A stretch of 64,000 nucleotides of DNA from Ornithorhynchus anatinus (GCF_004115215.2 NC_041751.1:32358298-32422297), one strand, 5' to 3'. Positions 10,330 to 21,186 are shown, numbered from the stretch's first letter. Translations and numbers: made by a program. The notes: a model not told the origin generated them from the letters alone.

Positions 10330-10775
10330 CCGCTCGTGACCTTGGGTAACCTCTCGGCGCCTCATTTAACCTCTCCGCGCCTCGGTTTCATCAGCTGCAA
10401 AATGGAGATAAGACATCTGCTCTTCTTCCTTCGTCACCTCAGTCACGGGACTGAGGGGAGGAAAGTGCACGGGCTTTGGAGTCGGGACTCGTGGGTTCGA
10501 ATCCCAGCTCTGCCGCTTGTGACTGGGGGCGAGTCGCTTCACTTCTCTGGGCCTCAGTTCCCTCATCTGGAAAATGGGGAATAAGAGTGTGAGCCCCACG
10601 TGGGACGACCTGATTCCCCTGTGTCTACCCCGGCGCTTAGAACGGTGCTCGGCACCTAGTAGGCGCTTAACGGATACCAACGTTATTATTATAGACCGAC
10701 TGAGTCGGATCTGATTACCGGGTATCTATCCCAACACACAGCACAGGGCTTGCCACGTAGTAAGCACTTCAGTTA
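10330..10775 (+). repeat. MIR-like piece, full Mon-1 SINE, extra tail
   Basis: 10330-10440 is an old MIR-like body; 10444-10693 is a near-complete Mon-1; 10703-10775 is another tail ending 'agcacttcagttattc'. Confidence 0.75.
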
Positions 10776-10785
10776 TTCGGTGGCT

Positions 10786-11028
10786 GATAATGTTGGTATT
10801 TGGTAAGCGCTTACTACGCGCGGAGCACCGTTCGAAGCGCTGGGGGAGATACGGGGTCGTCGGCTTGTCCCGCGGGAGGCTCCCGGTCTTCATCCCCGTC
10901 TTCCAGATGAGGTCACTGAGGCCCAGGGAAGTGAAGCGACTTGAACGCAGTCACACGGCTGCCGAGGGGCAGCGCTGGGCTTCGAACCCGTGACCTCTGA
11001 CTCCCAAGCCCTGGGCCACGCTGCTTCC
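10786..11028 (-). repeat. Mon-1 SINE flanked by a ~55-bp repeat
   Basis: Near-complete. The DNA before it (10722-10775) and after it (11029-11081) is the same sequence, both containing 'agcacagggcttgcc'. The flanking copies are longer than a normal target-site duplication. Confidence 0.8.
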
Positions 11029-11081
11029 TCAATACCCAGCACAGGGCTTGCCGCATAGCAAGCACTTCAATTATTCAATGC

Positions 11082-11200
11082 CTGGTATTCATCGAGCGCT
11101 TAGCGCGTTCAGAGAACTGTACTGAGCGCTTGGGAGAGTACAATACAACAGAGCTGGTTAGCGCGGTCCCCGCCCGCAACGGGCTTACAGACGAGAGGGG
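11082..11200 (-). repeat. L2 tail
   Basis: Antisense tail through 'caacgggcttacag'. Confidence 0.75.
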
Positions 11201-11204
11201 GAGG

Positions 11205-11458
11205 CAGATGTGGCTCAGTGGCAAGAGCCCGGGCTTGGGAGTCAGAGTTCATGGGTTCGAATCCCGGCTCTGCCACTTGGCCGCTGTGTGACTGCGGGCG
11301 AGTCACTTCACTTCTCTGTGCCTCAGTTCCCTCATCTGCAACATGGGGATTAACTGTGAGCCTCACGCGGGACGACCCGATCACCCTGTATCTCCCCCAG
11401 CGCTTAGAACGGTGCCGTGCACGTAGGAAGCGCTTAACAAATACCAACCTTATTACTA
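11205..11458 (+). repeat. Mon-1 SINE, near full length
   Basis: Intact tRNA-like head with B-box gttcgaatcc, and tail 'aacaaataccaaccttatta'. Confidence 0.9.
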
Positions 11459-11467
11459 CTGTGTGTT

Positions 11468-11960
11468 AATCGGTCGATCGAGCGTATTTATCGAGTGTTT
11501 GCTGTGTGCGGAGCACTGTACTAAGTGCTTGGGAGAGTACTCGTTTCCTTTCGCCGTCCGTCTCCCCCTTTCAGGCCGTGAGCCCGTCGTTGGGCCGGGA
11601 TCGTCATATTCAAACCGTAAGTGTGTTTGAATACGTTTGCAGTAAATACGTCTGAATGAAGGAATGGGGATCAAGATTCCGAGCCCCATGTGGGACAGCC
11701 CGATCACCCCGTGTCTAAGTCACCGCTCAGAGGAGTGCTTAGCACATAGTAAGCGCTTAACAAATGCCATCTTTATGTACATCCCCTTGCTTCTATTTAC
11801 CGCTGTTGTTCTTGTCCGTCCGTCTCCCCCGATTAGACCGCGAGCCCGTCAGTGGGCAGGGACGGTCTCTATCTGTTGCTGATTTGCACACTCCAAGCGC
11901 TCAGTACAGTGCTCTGCCCATAGCAAGCGCTCAATAAATACTGTTGAATGAATGAATAGT
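11468..11960. repeat. L2 tails around a SINE tail
   Basis: 11468-11545 L2 minus; 11546-11665 L2 plus; 11666-11775 Mon-1 tail plus; 11776-11960 L2 plus ending 'tgttgaatgaatgaat'. Confidence 0.8.
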
Positions 11961-11997
11961 AAATACGTCCCTGCCCTCATCGAGCTTACGGTCCAGA

Positions 11998-12450
11998 GGA
12001 GCAGCGTGGCTCAGTTGGAAGAGCCCGGGCTTGGGAGTCATGGGTTCCAATCCCGGCTCTGCCACCTGTCAGCTGGGTGACCGTGGGCAAGTCACTTCAC
12101 TTCTCTGGGCCCCAGTGACCTCATCTGGAAAATGGGGTTTAGAACTGGGAGCCCCGGGTGGGGCAACCTGATCACCTTGTATCTACCCAGCGCTTAGAAC
12201 GGTGCTCGGCACAGAGTGAGCGCTTAGCAAAGACCAGATCATTATTTGTTCACGAGGTGTCCGTCCCCTTGATTCCATTTATCGTGATTAAGTGGGCTTG
12301 TCTCTGTCCGTCCGTCTCCCCCGATGAGACCGTGAGCCCGTCGACGGGCAGGGACGGCCTCTATCTGTTGCCGAATTGTCCATTCCGAGCGCTTAGTCCA
12401 GTGCTCTGCCCATAGTAAGCGCTCGATAAATACTACTGAGTGAGTGAAAG
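11998..12450 (+). repeat. Mon-1 SINE then L2 3' end
   Basis: 11998-12245 is a near-complete SINE; 12246-12450 is an L2 3' end beginning 'tgttcacgaggtgtccgtc'. Confidence 0.85.
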
Positions 12451-12589
12451 TTCTCTCTGGAGGCTCCTGTTTCTCACACAGATGGAGAGGCCACAGCTAT
12501 GTGACCCAGAAAGCTCCACCCTTCATCCCATTTCCTCTCCCGTCCACCCGAAGGAAGGATCCAGGATTCCCACACACTCTTCCTTAGGG

Positions 12590-12870
12590 AGACAGTGTGG
12601 CCCAGTGGGACGAGACCCTCTGAAATCCATGGCTTCTCCCTCCGCCATTTGACGGCTTTGGGATCTTGGGCAAATCACTACTCCCTGAGCCTCAGTTTCC
12701 TCATCTGTAAGACAGGGATAACACTTTTCACTCCCCCTTAGAGTGGAGCCCCATTTAGGGTCATGGACCGTGTCTGACCCGGTCATTTCTACCCCAGCGC
12801 TTAGCATCGTGCTCGATACATGGTAAATGCTTAACGGATGCCCAGAATTTTTATTAATTAATACCACTGT
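12590..12870 (+). repeat. Older Mon-1/MIR SINE
   Basis: Diverged head ('gtgtggcccagtgggacgag') and body ('ctcagtttcctcatctgtaa'). Confidence 0.75.
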
Positions 12871-12964
12871 GTAATTATTACCCAGAAAAATTGCAAAAGA
12901 AAAATCCACATTGGTGAAAAACAGAGGATATGACGGGAGGGAGAGAGAAACGGTGGAAGTTACC

Positions 12965-13470
12965 AGGTCTACCGGAAAGAGTAAGGACCTGGAGGGACAG
13001 AGGACCTGGATTCTCATCCCAGCTCTAAAATAATAATAACGTTGGCATTTGTTAAGCGCTTACTATGTGCCGAGCACCGTTCTAAGCGCTGGGGTAGACA
13101 CAGGGGAATCGGGTCGTCCCACGTGGGGCTCACAGTCTTCATCCCCATTTTACAGATGAGGGAACTGAGGCACAGAGAAGTGAAGCGACTCGCCCACGGT
13201 CACACGGCTGACAAGCGGCAGAGCTGGGATTCGAACTCACGAGCCCTGACTCCAAAGCCCGTGCTCTTTCCGATGAGCCACGCTGCTTCCTGCCAGGTGA
13301 CTTTGGGCAAGTCACTTAGCTTTATCTGTGCCTCACTTTCCTTCTCTGCAAAATGGGGATTCATACCTGGGAGCCCCATACCCGATTATCTTGTATCACC
13401 CTCGGTGCTTAGTTCGGAGTTTGGCACATCGCAAACGTGTAACAAATACCACAGCGATCATATTCTAGGA
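12965..13470 (+). repeat. Old SINE split by a younger one
   Basis: 5' part at 12965-13028 and 3' part at 13291-13470 read in register across the minus-strand insertion between them. Confidence 0.8.
13029..13290 (-). repeat. Mon-1 SINE, inserted in another SINE
   Basis: Near-complete, from 'ataataataacgttggc' to 'gagccacgctgcttcc'. Confidence 0.9.
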
Positions 13471-13529
13471 GCGCTTGCCGCCTGAGACCGGGGGTGGAAA
13501 AGATGGACTGTTTTAGACTGGGGCATTTT

Positions 13530-13650
13530 CAGGAAAGATGATGATGATGATAGAGTGGTATCATGATTATATCATTATAATACATATAATACAATATATA
13601 TAATATATATCATATAATACGGTGGTATTCTATCATGATAATGGTATAAT
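13530..13650. repeat. AT-rich and (GAT)n low-complexity DNA
   Basis: (GAT) run followed by a TATA-rich stretch. Confidence 0.7.
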
Positions 13651-14350
13651 GAAAGCGCTTACTATGTGCCCAGCACTGTACTAAGCAATGGGGAAGGAAT
13701 AAGATAATAGTCCCTGTCCCGCGTGGAGCTGCCAGGCTAAGGGGGTGGGACAACAGGTATTGATGAGGAAAGGAGAGGGTGGGTTGGTGACCCCTTTTCT
13801 CGCCCCACCCTCGGCCCCATAGTGCTTATGTCCGTGTTTCTGATTTAGTTACCTATATTAATGTCTGTCCCTCTAAACTGTAAGCTTGCTGTGGGCAAAA
13901 ATGCATCTAAAAACTCTCCTATACTGTGCTCTCCCAAGCACTTGGTGCACTTCTCTGCTTGCACCAATCACTGAAGGAGCAGCGTGGGCTCGGAAGTCAG
14001 GGGATGTGTGTTCTGACCCCGGCCCCGACACTCGTCTGCCGTGTGAACTGGGACAAGCCACTTAACTTCTCTGTGCCTCAGTTACCTCATCTGGGAAATG
14101 GGGATTAAGACTCTGAGCCCCACGTCCGATTACCTTGTATCGACCCCGGCGCTCAGAATAGCCTTTGGCCATTAGTGAGCGCTTAACCGACACCATAATT
14201 GTTATCAGCATCGTCATCGGTGGCAGTTCTGGAACGCTCACCGTGTCCAGAGCACTGTACTGAGCGCCCGGCAAGTCCAATACAACAGAGTTGATAGACC
14301 CGGTCCCCGCCCACAGTGAGCTTACAGTCCAGCTCACTCTGCCCACGGTA
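13651..14350. repeat. SINE and L2 block downstream of the V1R
   Basis: 13651-13750 SINE tail (minus); 13795-13960 L2 (plus); 13975-14208 Mon-1 (plus); 14215-14350 L2 tail (minus), ending just before the V1R stop codon. Confidence 0.75.
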
Positions 14351-14355
14351 CGGGT

Positions 14356-15333
14356 TCAATACATTCGCTTGATGGATCGATGGATCGATCCGGCCACGGG
14401 AAGAGAGGGCCCGCTCTGATTCTCCAGAACACTCCGGGGTCTGTGGATTCGAGGATCCCGGCTGATCAGCCCCCACGGACATAGGAGGGGATAACAAGCC
14501 GACAGAAAATCTGAGACGCGCTGCAGCCGGGGGTCATATTCCTTCGCGGACCCCAAATAGAGAGCCATACAACTAGTAGTCCAACAAAAGCAAACGTAGC
14601 AACCGACGAGAAGCAGGATGGTGTGAATGGCCCTGGTCTCCGTGGAGGATCTCAGGGGGCGGCTGACGCCGTGGACGTGCCGGACCCGTCTGTGGTGTCG
14701 GCGTAACACGATCACCGTGTAACCGCCGGCCCAGGCCATGAGACACACGAAGACGAGATCTCGGAGAGTCGTGGCCGTTAAAGTGACCACGACGATAACG
14801 TCACTGCCTCTGGGCATGCTGGAACAGTATTTGGAAACGTAAATATGCCTCGTGATGGAGATGTTGGTGGTGGTTGGAGCAGACACGATTAAACTGATGG
14901 AGATCAGCATATTGAGGATCCAGAAGAAGAGGAAAGAGGGAAGGATGTATCTGGGGGCGCCGGGTTTGAACCGGGACCACCGGGAGGTGCCGGGGCCGAC
15001 GGTGACGGCCTGGAACACGCTCAGGAGGCAGGTGGTGCAGATGGACAGGCCCCGGGCCACCCTCCTGACGTACAGCACGATCTTGCACCCGACGTCATCC
15101 AGGATGTTCTTCATCCCGAAGGCCGCCATCGTCTCCGGGACGCCCCGGGTGAGGAGGGTCACCGTGTTGGTCCCCGACGGGTGGGTGAGGATCAGGTCCG
15201 TGGGCTTCTGCTGCTGGGGCCGAGCCACGAAGATACGGACGTACACCAAGAACATCGCCGTGTTCCCCAGCACGCCAAGGACAGTCTGAGAGAGGTAGGA
15301 AATTCCCAGGATATGATCTCTCGTCGTCTTTAT
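14356..15333 (-). pseudogene. V1R vomeronasal receptor, start codon lost
   Basis: Single-exon class A-like receptor of the V1R family, here called V1R-A; these detect pheromones in vomeronasal sensory neurons. The frame is open for 325 codons with all seven membrane segments. V1R marks are present: GLSICTTCLLSVFQAVT in TM3, HRRVRHVHG in the third inner loop and SSTETRAIHTILLLV into TM6. Where the sister genes start with ATG, this one has ATA (15331-15333, before KTTRDHILGIS). No ATG follows the likely acceptor (ccctcag), and the next in-frame ATG is inside TM1. Upstream noncoding exon 1 has no ATG either. I therefore call it a recently silenced gene; a non-AUG start cannot be excluded. The TM2 sequence HPSGTNTVT also departs from the sisters' HLTVTNTVT. 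Its promoter module is at 18671-19020. Confidence 0.8.
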
Positions 15334-15454
15334 TTCTTCAGTGCCGTGGACTCCTGAGGGCCTTACGTACAATTCAAAGAGGGATCCCCACTGAAAAATC
15401 CTGAAATGGTCTAAATTAAGAAACAGAGAAGGCGTCCTAAATTAAGAAACAGAG

Positions 15455-15999
15455 AAGCAGAGAAGACTGTGAGTCCCGTTGGGGACAGGGACTGTGTCCA
15501 ATCCGATCGACTTGTATCTACCCCAGCGCTTAGAACAGTGCTGGACGCACAGTAAGTGTCTATCCAATACCATTTTTTAAAAAGCGCCCAGGATCGTGGG
15601 AAAATTTCTGTGATGTTGGGAGAAGAGGAAGAATATTGGTATGAGGCGCTTACTATGTGCCGAGCACTCTTCTAAGCACTGGGGTAGATACAAGGTGATC
15701 AGGCTGCCCCCCGTGAGGTTCACGGTCTTAGTCCCCATTTTACAGATGAGGTCACTGAGGCACCGAGAAGTGAAGCGACTTGCCCACAGCTGACAAGTGG
15801 CGGAGGCAGGATTAGAACCCATGACCTCTGACTCCGAAGCCCGGGCTCTTTCCACTGAGCCACGCCGCTTCTCTGCGTACTGGGTGAGCCCCACGTAGGA
15901 CAAGCACTGTGTCTGATTCGAGTATCTTGTATCTACCCCACTGTTTGGAATAGTGTTTGGCACACAGTAAGCACTTAATCGAACCATAAGTATTATTAT
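15455..15999. repeat. Three Mon-1 SINE pieces in the V1R-A intron
   Basis: 15455-15585 tail (plus), 15632-15873 near-complete (minus), 15883-15999 tail (plus). The minus copy sits between the two plus pieces. Confidence 0.8.
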
Positions 16000-16139
16000 T
16001 TTCTCCTCCGTATTCCAAAGGATGAATCAACAGGTGAAGGGGCGAGGAGGAAACTGAATTACAGACACAGACTCCGTGGATTCCTCCCGTTCCTCCAAGT
16101 TCACTGCGTCCTTTGCCTGCAAACTGAGCGAATTCTCAT

Positions 16140-16628
16140 GAATCTGGCCTAGTGGAAAGGATCCTGGGAGTCAGAGGACCTGGGTTCTAATCCCACCTCC
16201 ACCACCTGACTCTTTTGTGACCTTGGGCATATCACTTAAGTCGGCTGCACCTAATTTACCTCAGATGGAAAAGGAGCATCAAGACTATAGGGGACGGGGT
16301 CCCGCGCCCAACCCAATTATCGAGTAGCTACTCCGGTGCCTGGCATATAATAAGCACTTAACGCATACCATAAAAAAAAAAAAAGATAAAAAACAATGGG
16401 AAAGAACTCTCAGGGGGAGGATTTTGAAAGACAAAGCGATTTGAAATACAGGCTATCTCTCTCTGAAGTACTTCTTTCCCAGTACTTAATACGGTGCCCC
16501 ACGAAACCCAGTAGTTTCTAAATAATCAAGATTAACCCCCTGGGGGAAGATGAGGAGGAGAATTGAATAGTGCCCAGCACTTAGCGCTTGATGTAGAACC
16601 GGTGCTTAACAAATACCATAAAAAACCT
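16140..16628 (+). repeat. MIR-type SINE and tails
   Basis: 16140-16390 is a diverged SINE ending in an A run; decayed tails lie at about 16480-16525 and 16569-16628. Confidence 0.7.
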
Positions 16629-16800
16629 CTAAAAAACTGAAGGTTAGCCTTCCAGCCTAGAAGCTGTTAGAGAGGATTATATGGTAAAGGCCATAAACTG
16701 AAAAAGCAGATGTTAGAGAAGATTGCCTGGGAAAGGAGATAAACAAGAAAACCATCTGTAGTAGGGAAGAGGCCACCACGGATCTCCAACAGACTCGGAC

Positions 16801-17300
16801 TCGATCAATCGTATTTATGGAGTGCTTACTTCGGTAGAGAGTTATACTAAGTACTTGGGAGAGTACAGACATTAATATAAATAAGTGAATTACAGATATT
16901 TTCAACCCCTCTCCCACCTCCTGCCTGTGGCCTGGAGCTCCCCCCCCCCCCCCCTTCCATATCTGATTGATTTCCACCTTCCCCGCCTCCAAAACCCTTC
17001 TCGAAATCCCATCTCCTCCAAGAGGTCTTCCCCACTAAGCTTTCATTTCCCCAACCCCTCTCTCTTCCGCATCACCCTGTACTTGGCTCTGTACCCTTTA
17101 AGCATTTAATATTCACCCCACCCTCAGCCCCCCAGCACTTATGCACCTATCGTTAAGGTTGGTTTCCACCCCTAAGCTGTAAACTTGTTGTAGGCCGGGA
17201 ACAAATCCGCCACTTCTCTTACGTTGTAATCTCCCAAGCACTTAGTACAGAGTTCTGCACCCAGCCAAGTGCTCAATAAATATGATTGACTGGTTGACTG
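16801..17300. repeat. Two L2 3' ends, tail to head
   Basis: 16801-16905 minus; 16906-17300 plus, long enough to show 'cccatctcctccaagaggtc'. A C-run of about 16 lies at 16939-16954. Confidence 0.8.
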
Positions 17301-18287
17301 GGAGAAGCAGCGGGGCCTCGTCGATAAGCACGGGCCTGGGCTTCAGAAGGACCTGGGTTCTAATCCTGGCTCCACCGCTTGTCTGCTGGGTGACGTGGGG
17401 CAAGCCGCTGAACTCCTCCGGGCCTCTGTTCTCTTATCTGTACAGTGGGGATTAAGACTATGTGCCCTCCGTGGAACAGAGACTGTGCCCGACCCGATTT
17501 TCTTGCCAAGGATAATGCTTGGCCCATAGTGAGCACTTAATAAATACCGATATTGTTATTGTTATCATTAACTGATTGAGGACGGAAGCTGATCAAGGAG
17601 TAATTGTTGGACTGGACCAGTCCTGGCGAACAAAATTGGAGAGGAGAAATAGTCTATTGTCAAAAACACTGTCAAGACGGTGTTGCCTAGCGAAAGAGGA
17701 TGGAAACAGGAGTCAAGAAACCCGCCTTCTAATTCCAGAGCTCCCCTCCTCCCCGCTACTCACCTGCTGCGTGTCCTTGGGCAAGTCACCTCATCTCTAC
17801 GCCTCAGTTATCTCATCTGGAAAAGAGAGGTAAAATACCCGTCCTCTCTCCCTTACTGGACTCAGGTTCCCTCCCCTCCCTCCCCTTCCCCTCTTAGACA
17901 TTGAGACCGGCGAGGCAGAGAGGCAGTATCCAGTCTCCTGTCTCTGTATCTGCCCCAGCGCTTCGCACTGTGCTGGACAGCTAGGAAACACTTAATCAAT
18001 ACCATCATTTTAAATAATGGCCAGCTTATTGTAGATGGGGAGGATCAGGAGAGGAGAAAAGGAAGGATCCGGGTGATAGACAGGGAAATCTGGGTAGATA
18101 GCAAGGGGTTGTACGTGACCATTTTACTGGGGGAAAATAAAGGAAATGGATAAGTGGATAGCAACCACGGTTATGATCTCATGACAGCGGAGAAGCCGGT
18201 GGTCGTCAAGCAGCGCTTAATATAGTGTCCTTGGTATGGCGCCTGAAACGTAGTAAGCACTTAGTAAATACCATTTTTTTAAAAACA
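17301..18287 (+). repeat. Mon-1 and MIR-type SINEs
   Basis: 17301-17568 near-complete Mon-1; 17696-18012 diverged SINE with a C-rich insert; 18211-18287 tail with poly-T. The pieces between show nothing recognisable. Confidence 0.7.
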
Positions 18288-18384
18288 AAAAGGGATGTGG
18301 AGACTCACCATGGTGATGTTAAGATGATAGAAGATGGGTTCTTCCTTTATATGACCACCTCCCGTGTCTTGCCATTTCAAGCAA

Positions 18385-18632
18385 TGTGGTCTATCGGAAA
18401 GTACCCGGGAGTCAGAGGACCTGGGTTCTAATTCCGGCTCCGCCACTTACACGCTGTGTGACCTCGGGCAAGTCGCTTCCCTTCTCCGGGCCTCGGTTCC
18501 CTCGTGTGGAAGATGGGGATTGAGACTGCGAGCCCCGTGTGAGACAGGGACCGTGTCCAACCTGATTAGGCTACCCCAGTGCTGGACCTATAGTAAGTGC
18601 TTAACAAATGCCATCGTCGTTTATTATTATTA
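18385..18632 (+). repeat. Mon-1-type SINE
   Basis: Near-complete, ending at (TTA)n just before the V1R-A promoter module. Confidence 0.8.
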
Positions 18633-18670
18633 GGATGAGACGCTCTCCCACCCCCTTCCAACCCTAGGCA

Positions 18671-19020
18671 CTCACCGCGGCTGATCTGAGCTGCAGGACG
18701 AAGCGCTTGGTCCGGCCGACTCCGGAGGGCCTGACAGGGCAGCAGTTATAAGGTTGAGGGCGTGTGACCTCATCTCCCAGCGGCTGTGATTACTGTGTCC
18801 CTCGCAGTGCCTGTGCCACCGTCGGGAAGGGAATTCCGAGTCACCCCCAGTGGAGACGCACCCGGGCTTCCCACTGCCAATCCTCCTCCTCGGCAGGTCC
18901 CCGAGACTGTTAAACGAATTGAGTGAGCAATTAATCAATGAACTCTTCTGTTGCAAAGTTGCCCCTTTGGAGTGAAACCCTGCGAGTCTTGAGCAGCATA
19001 ATAAGGACATCCTTCAGGGA
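18671..19020 (-). promoter_or_regulatory. V1R-A promoter and noncoding exon 1 module
   Basis: Repeated upstream of all four V1Rs. In gene orientation it shows TTAATTGCTCACTCAATTCG (18934-18915), a homeodomain-like block; GAGATGAGGTCA (18776-18765); TATAA (18750-18746); then a short GC-rich leader ending in a splice donor (GCG then GTGAG, exon end 18676). The TATA box suggests a start near 18720 and a noncoding first exon of roughly 45 nt. It would splice over a ~3.3 kb intron to the coding exon. Spacing between blocks is the same as in the other three modules. Which factor binds each block is inference. Confidence 0.7.
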
Positions 19021-19030
19021 TTATTATTTT

Positions 19031-19320
19031 TTTTTTTTGCCAGAGAAAACCGGGAAGAGTATTAGTGTTGAGTGGCATCGATTCGTTTCCCATTCAGAGC
19101 GACTCCAGGGATATACTTTCTCCGGAACGTCCCGTCCTCTGCCGGAATCCGCAACCTGTCTAATGGTTCCTCCGTTGTCTTCGTTGTGTTCTCTGTCCAT
19201 CTAGCTGCCGGTCTGCCTCTTCCTCCTTTTCCCTGGACTCTGCCTAGCATTAGTGTCTTCTCCACGCAACCAGTCCTCCTGGCTGTGCGTCCAAAATACG
19301 TTTATCTAAATCGTTTGGCC
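19031..19320 (-). repeat. RTE-clade LINE ORF2 3' fragment
   Basis: The minus strand encodes KTLMLGRVQGKGGRGRPAARW followed by a relative of the DREAW..VHGVAKSR region typical of the RTE/BovB ORF2 C-terminus. It ends in an A-rich stretch (T-run on plus at 19024-19037). Clade assignment is by eye; an L2 origin looks excluded. Confidence 0.6.
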
Positions 19321-19325
19321 TTCCG

Positions 19326-19593
19326 AATAATAATAATAATGATGTTGGTATCTGTTAAGCGCTCACTACGCGCCGAGCACCGTTCTAAGCGCTGGGGGAG
19401 ACACGGGGTCATCGGGTCGTCCCACGTGAGGCTCGCGGTTAACCCCCGTTTTACGGATGACGTGGCCGAGGCACAGAAGAAGTTAAGTGATTTGCCCGCA
19501 GTCACGCGGCTGACGAGTGGCAGAGCCGGGAGTCGAACCCACGACCTCTGACTGCGAAGCCCAGGCTCTTTCCACTGAGCCACGCTGCTTCCC
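19326..19593 (-). repeat. Mon-1 SINE, near full length
   Basis: From (AAT)n to 'gagccacgctgcttcc'; it directly abuts the RTE fragment. Confidence 0.9.
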
Positions 19594-19649
19594 TGCCCAC
19601 TTCGGTTTAATTTGCTCCGAAATCCATTCGTTTGCTTCTCGGGCTGTCG

Positions 19650-19971
19650 TTCATTCATTCAATAGCATTTATTGAGCGCTTACCGCCCATGGCATTCGTG
19701 AAGTTATGACAGGGATAATTTATTACGGTATTTGTTAAGCGCTTACCGTGTGCAGAGCACTGTTCTAAGCGCTGGGGTGGATACAGGGTGATCAGATTGT
19801 CGGGGCTCACAGTTTTTAATCCCCGTTTTTACAGATGAGGTAACTGAGGCCCAGAGAAGTGAAGTGACTTGCCCAAGGTCACACAGCAGACAAATGGCGG
19901 AGTCGGGATTAGAACCCACGACCTGCGGCTCCCGGGCCCGTGCTCTTTCCACGAAGCCACGCTGCTTCTCC
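19650..19971 (-). repeat. L2 tail and Mon-1 SINE
   Basis: 19650-19692 short L2 tail; 19725-19971 near-complete SINE. Confidence 0.8.
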
Positions 19972-20130
19972 ATAATAATGACGATGACATTACGATAATG
20001 ACAGATGTCCGAATCGCCGAGTCTCTCTGAAGGATTAAGGTCGAAACCAAGATGGAGCGGAACGCCATCTTGAAAGGAAAAGGAAAGGCGATCCTAAATG
20101 AATGAGAAGCAGTGGGGGAATAACAAAAGG

Positions 20131-20224
20131 CGCTCCAGGTGAGGCTCGAACTCACAACCTCGGCATCGCCCCCGCCCATGCTGCCCTATAAGGACCGCGC
20201 GCTAACCGACTGCGCCACTGGAGC
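20131..20224 (-). tRNA. tRNA-Ile-TAT: tRNA-Ile (TAT) with intron
   Basis: Reads GCTCCAGTGGCGCAGTCGG at the 5' end and ends CACCTGGAGC, with discriminator G (mammalian copies usually have A). The anticodon arm is CGGTCCTTATAGGG, anticodon TAT, followed by an intron of about 20 nt; introns are the rule for this isodecoder. A box, B box (GTTCGAGCC) and a T4 terminator (plus-strand AAAA at 20125-20128) are present, so it could be transcribed by Pol III. It decodes AUA. Confidence 0.9.
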
Positions 20225-20242
20225 CACGGACGTGGCACCCCC

Positions 20243-20262
20243 TTGCGCCACTGGATCCACAG
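20243..20262 (-). repeat. Fragment of the tRNA-Ile 5' end
   Basis: About 20 bases (ttgcgccactggatccac) repeat the 5' end of the neighbouring tRNA-Ile with one change. It looks like a small local duplication just upstream of the gene. Confidence 0.7.
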
Positions 20263-20313
20263 TTTTTCGACTTTACCGTGAATTCTAAGACGGATGAATT
20301 TGGAGGTCGTTCC

Positions 20314-20416
20314 TTCAGTTCATTTCAGTGGTATTTCTTGAGCGCTTACTGTGTGCGGAGCTCTGCACTAAGCGCTTGGAAAGCACAGTTCGGCAACAGA
20401 TAGAGACCACCCCTAC
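20314..20416 (-). repeat. L2 tail
   Basis: Antisense tail through 'ttcggcaacagatagagacc'. Confidence 0.8.
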
Positions 20417-20435
20417 GGTCCCACTTCTTTGTTGT

Positions 20436-20462
20436 CGCCCCCCCCCCGCCCCCCCCCCCCCC
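20436..20462. repeat. Poly-C tract
   Basis: Interrupted C run. A similar one lies at 21443-21460. Confidence 0.85.
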
Positions 20463-20524
20463 GGCTACCGCATTCCACTTCCTATCGTCCTCGTCCACAA
20501 AAGGTGACAAGACGAGATGCGTCG

Positions 20525-20784
20525 CGGAGAGGTAGCCCGGTTCGGTGGAAAGAGCGCGGACTTGGAAGTCAGAGGCCGTGGGTTCTAATCCCGCCCCTGC
20601 CACGTGACCGCTGTGTGACCTTGGGCAAGTTGTTTAACTTCTCTGTGCCTCATCTGTAAAATGGGGATTGAGACTGTGAGCCCCTCGTGGGAAACCTGAT
20701 CACCTTGCATCCTCTTCAGCGCTTAGCACGGTGTTTTGCACATAGTCAGCGCTTACCAAATACCATCGTCATCATCATCATTAG
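20525..20784 (+). repeat. Mon-1 SINE
   Basis: Near-complete, ending in (ATC)n just before tRNA-Gln. Confidence 0.85.
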
Positions 20785-20819
20785 TTCACCATTAATGTTT
20801 TCTCTCTTTTTCTAGGAAG

Positions 20820-20891
20820 GGCCCCATGGTGTAACGGTTAGCCCTCTGGACTCTGAATCCGGCGATCTGAGTTCAAATCTCGGTGGGACCT
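20820..20891 (+). tRNA. tRNA-Gln-CTG: tRNA-Gln (CTG)
   Basis: 72-nt gene, GGCCCCATGGTGTAACGG to CGGTGGGACC plus T. Anticodon loop CTCTGAA, anticodon CTG. A and B boxes (GTTCAAATC) are standard. The acceptor stem has one C-A mismatch at the third pair. No T-run follows: a Mon-1 SINE starts 9 bases downstream, and the first TTTT on this strand is at 21267, after the Val gene. Confidence 0.88.
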
Positions 20892-20900
20892 TAACCTTCG

Positions 20901-21161
20901 GGAAGCAGCGTGGCTCAGTGGAAAGAGCCCGGGCTTGGGAGTCAGAGGTCATGGGTTCGACTCCCGGCTCTGCCCCTTGTCAGCCGTGTGACTGTGGGCG
21001 AGTCGCTTCACTTCTCTGGGCCTCAGTTCCCTCATCTGTAAAATGGGGAGGAAGACCGTGAGCCTCACGTGGGACAACCTCATTCCCCTGTCTCTCCCCC
21101 AGCGCTTAGAACAGTGCTCTGCACGCAGTAAGCGCTTAACAAATACCAACATTATCATTCT
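20901..21161 (+). repeat. Mon-1 SINE directly behind tRNA-Gln
   Basis: Near-consensus full-length copy, one of the least diverged in the window. It contains no TTTT. Confidence 0.9.
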
Positions 21162-21186
21162 CAGGTTCAGAATGGGCATGTGTACC

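Noticed and set aside
10786-11081. Flanking ~55-bp repeats as a target-site duplication
   Set aside because: Far too long for a LINE-mediated insertion; the flanks are repeat-tail DNA, so two related tails or a local duplication is more likely.
20901-21161. Mon-1 heads as tRNA genes
   Set aside because: They have A- and B-box-like DNA and a GTTCGAATCC T-arm, but no clover-leaf with a usable anticodon; they are SINE heads present in dozens of copies.
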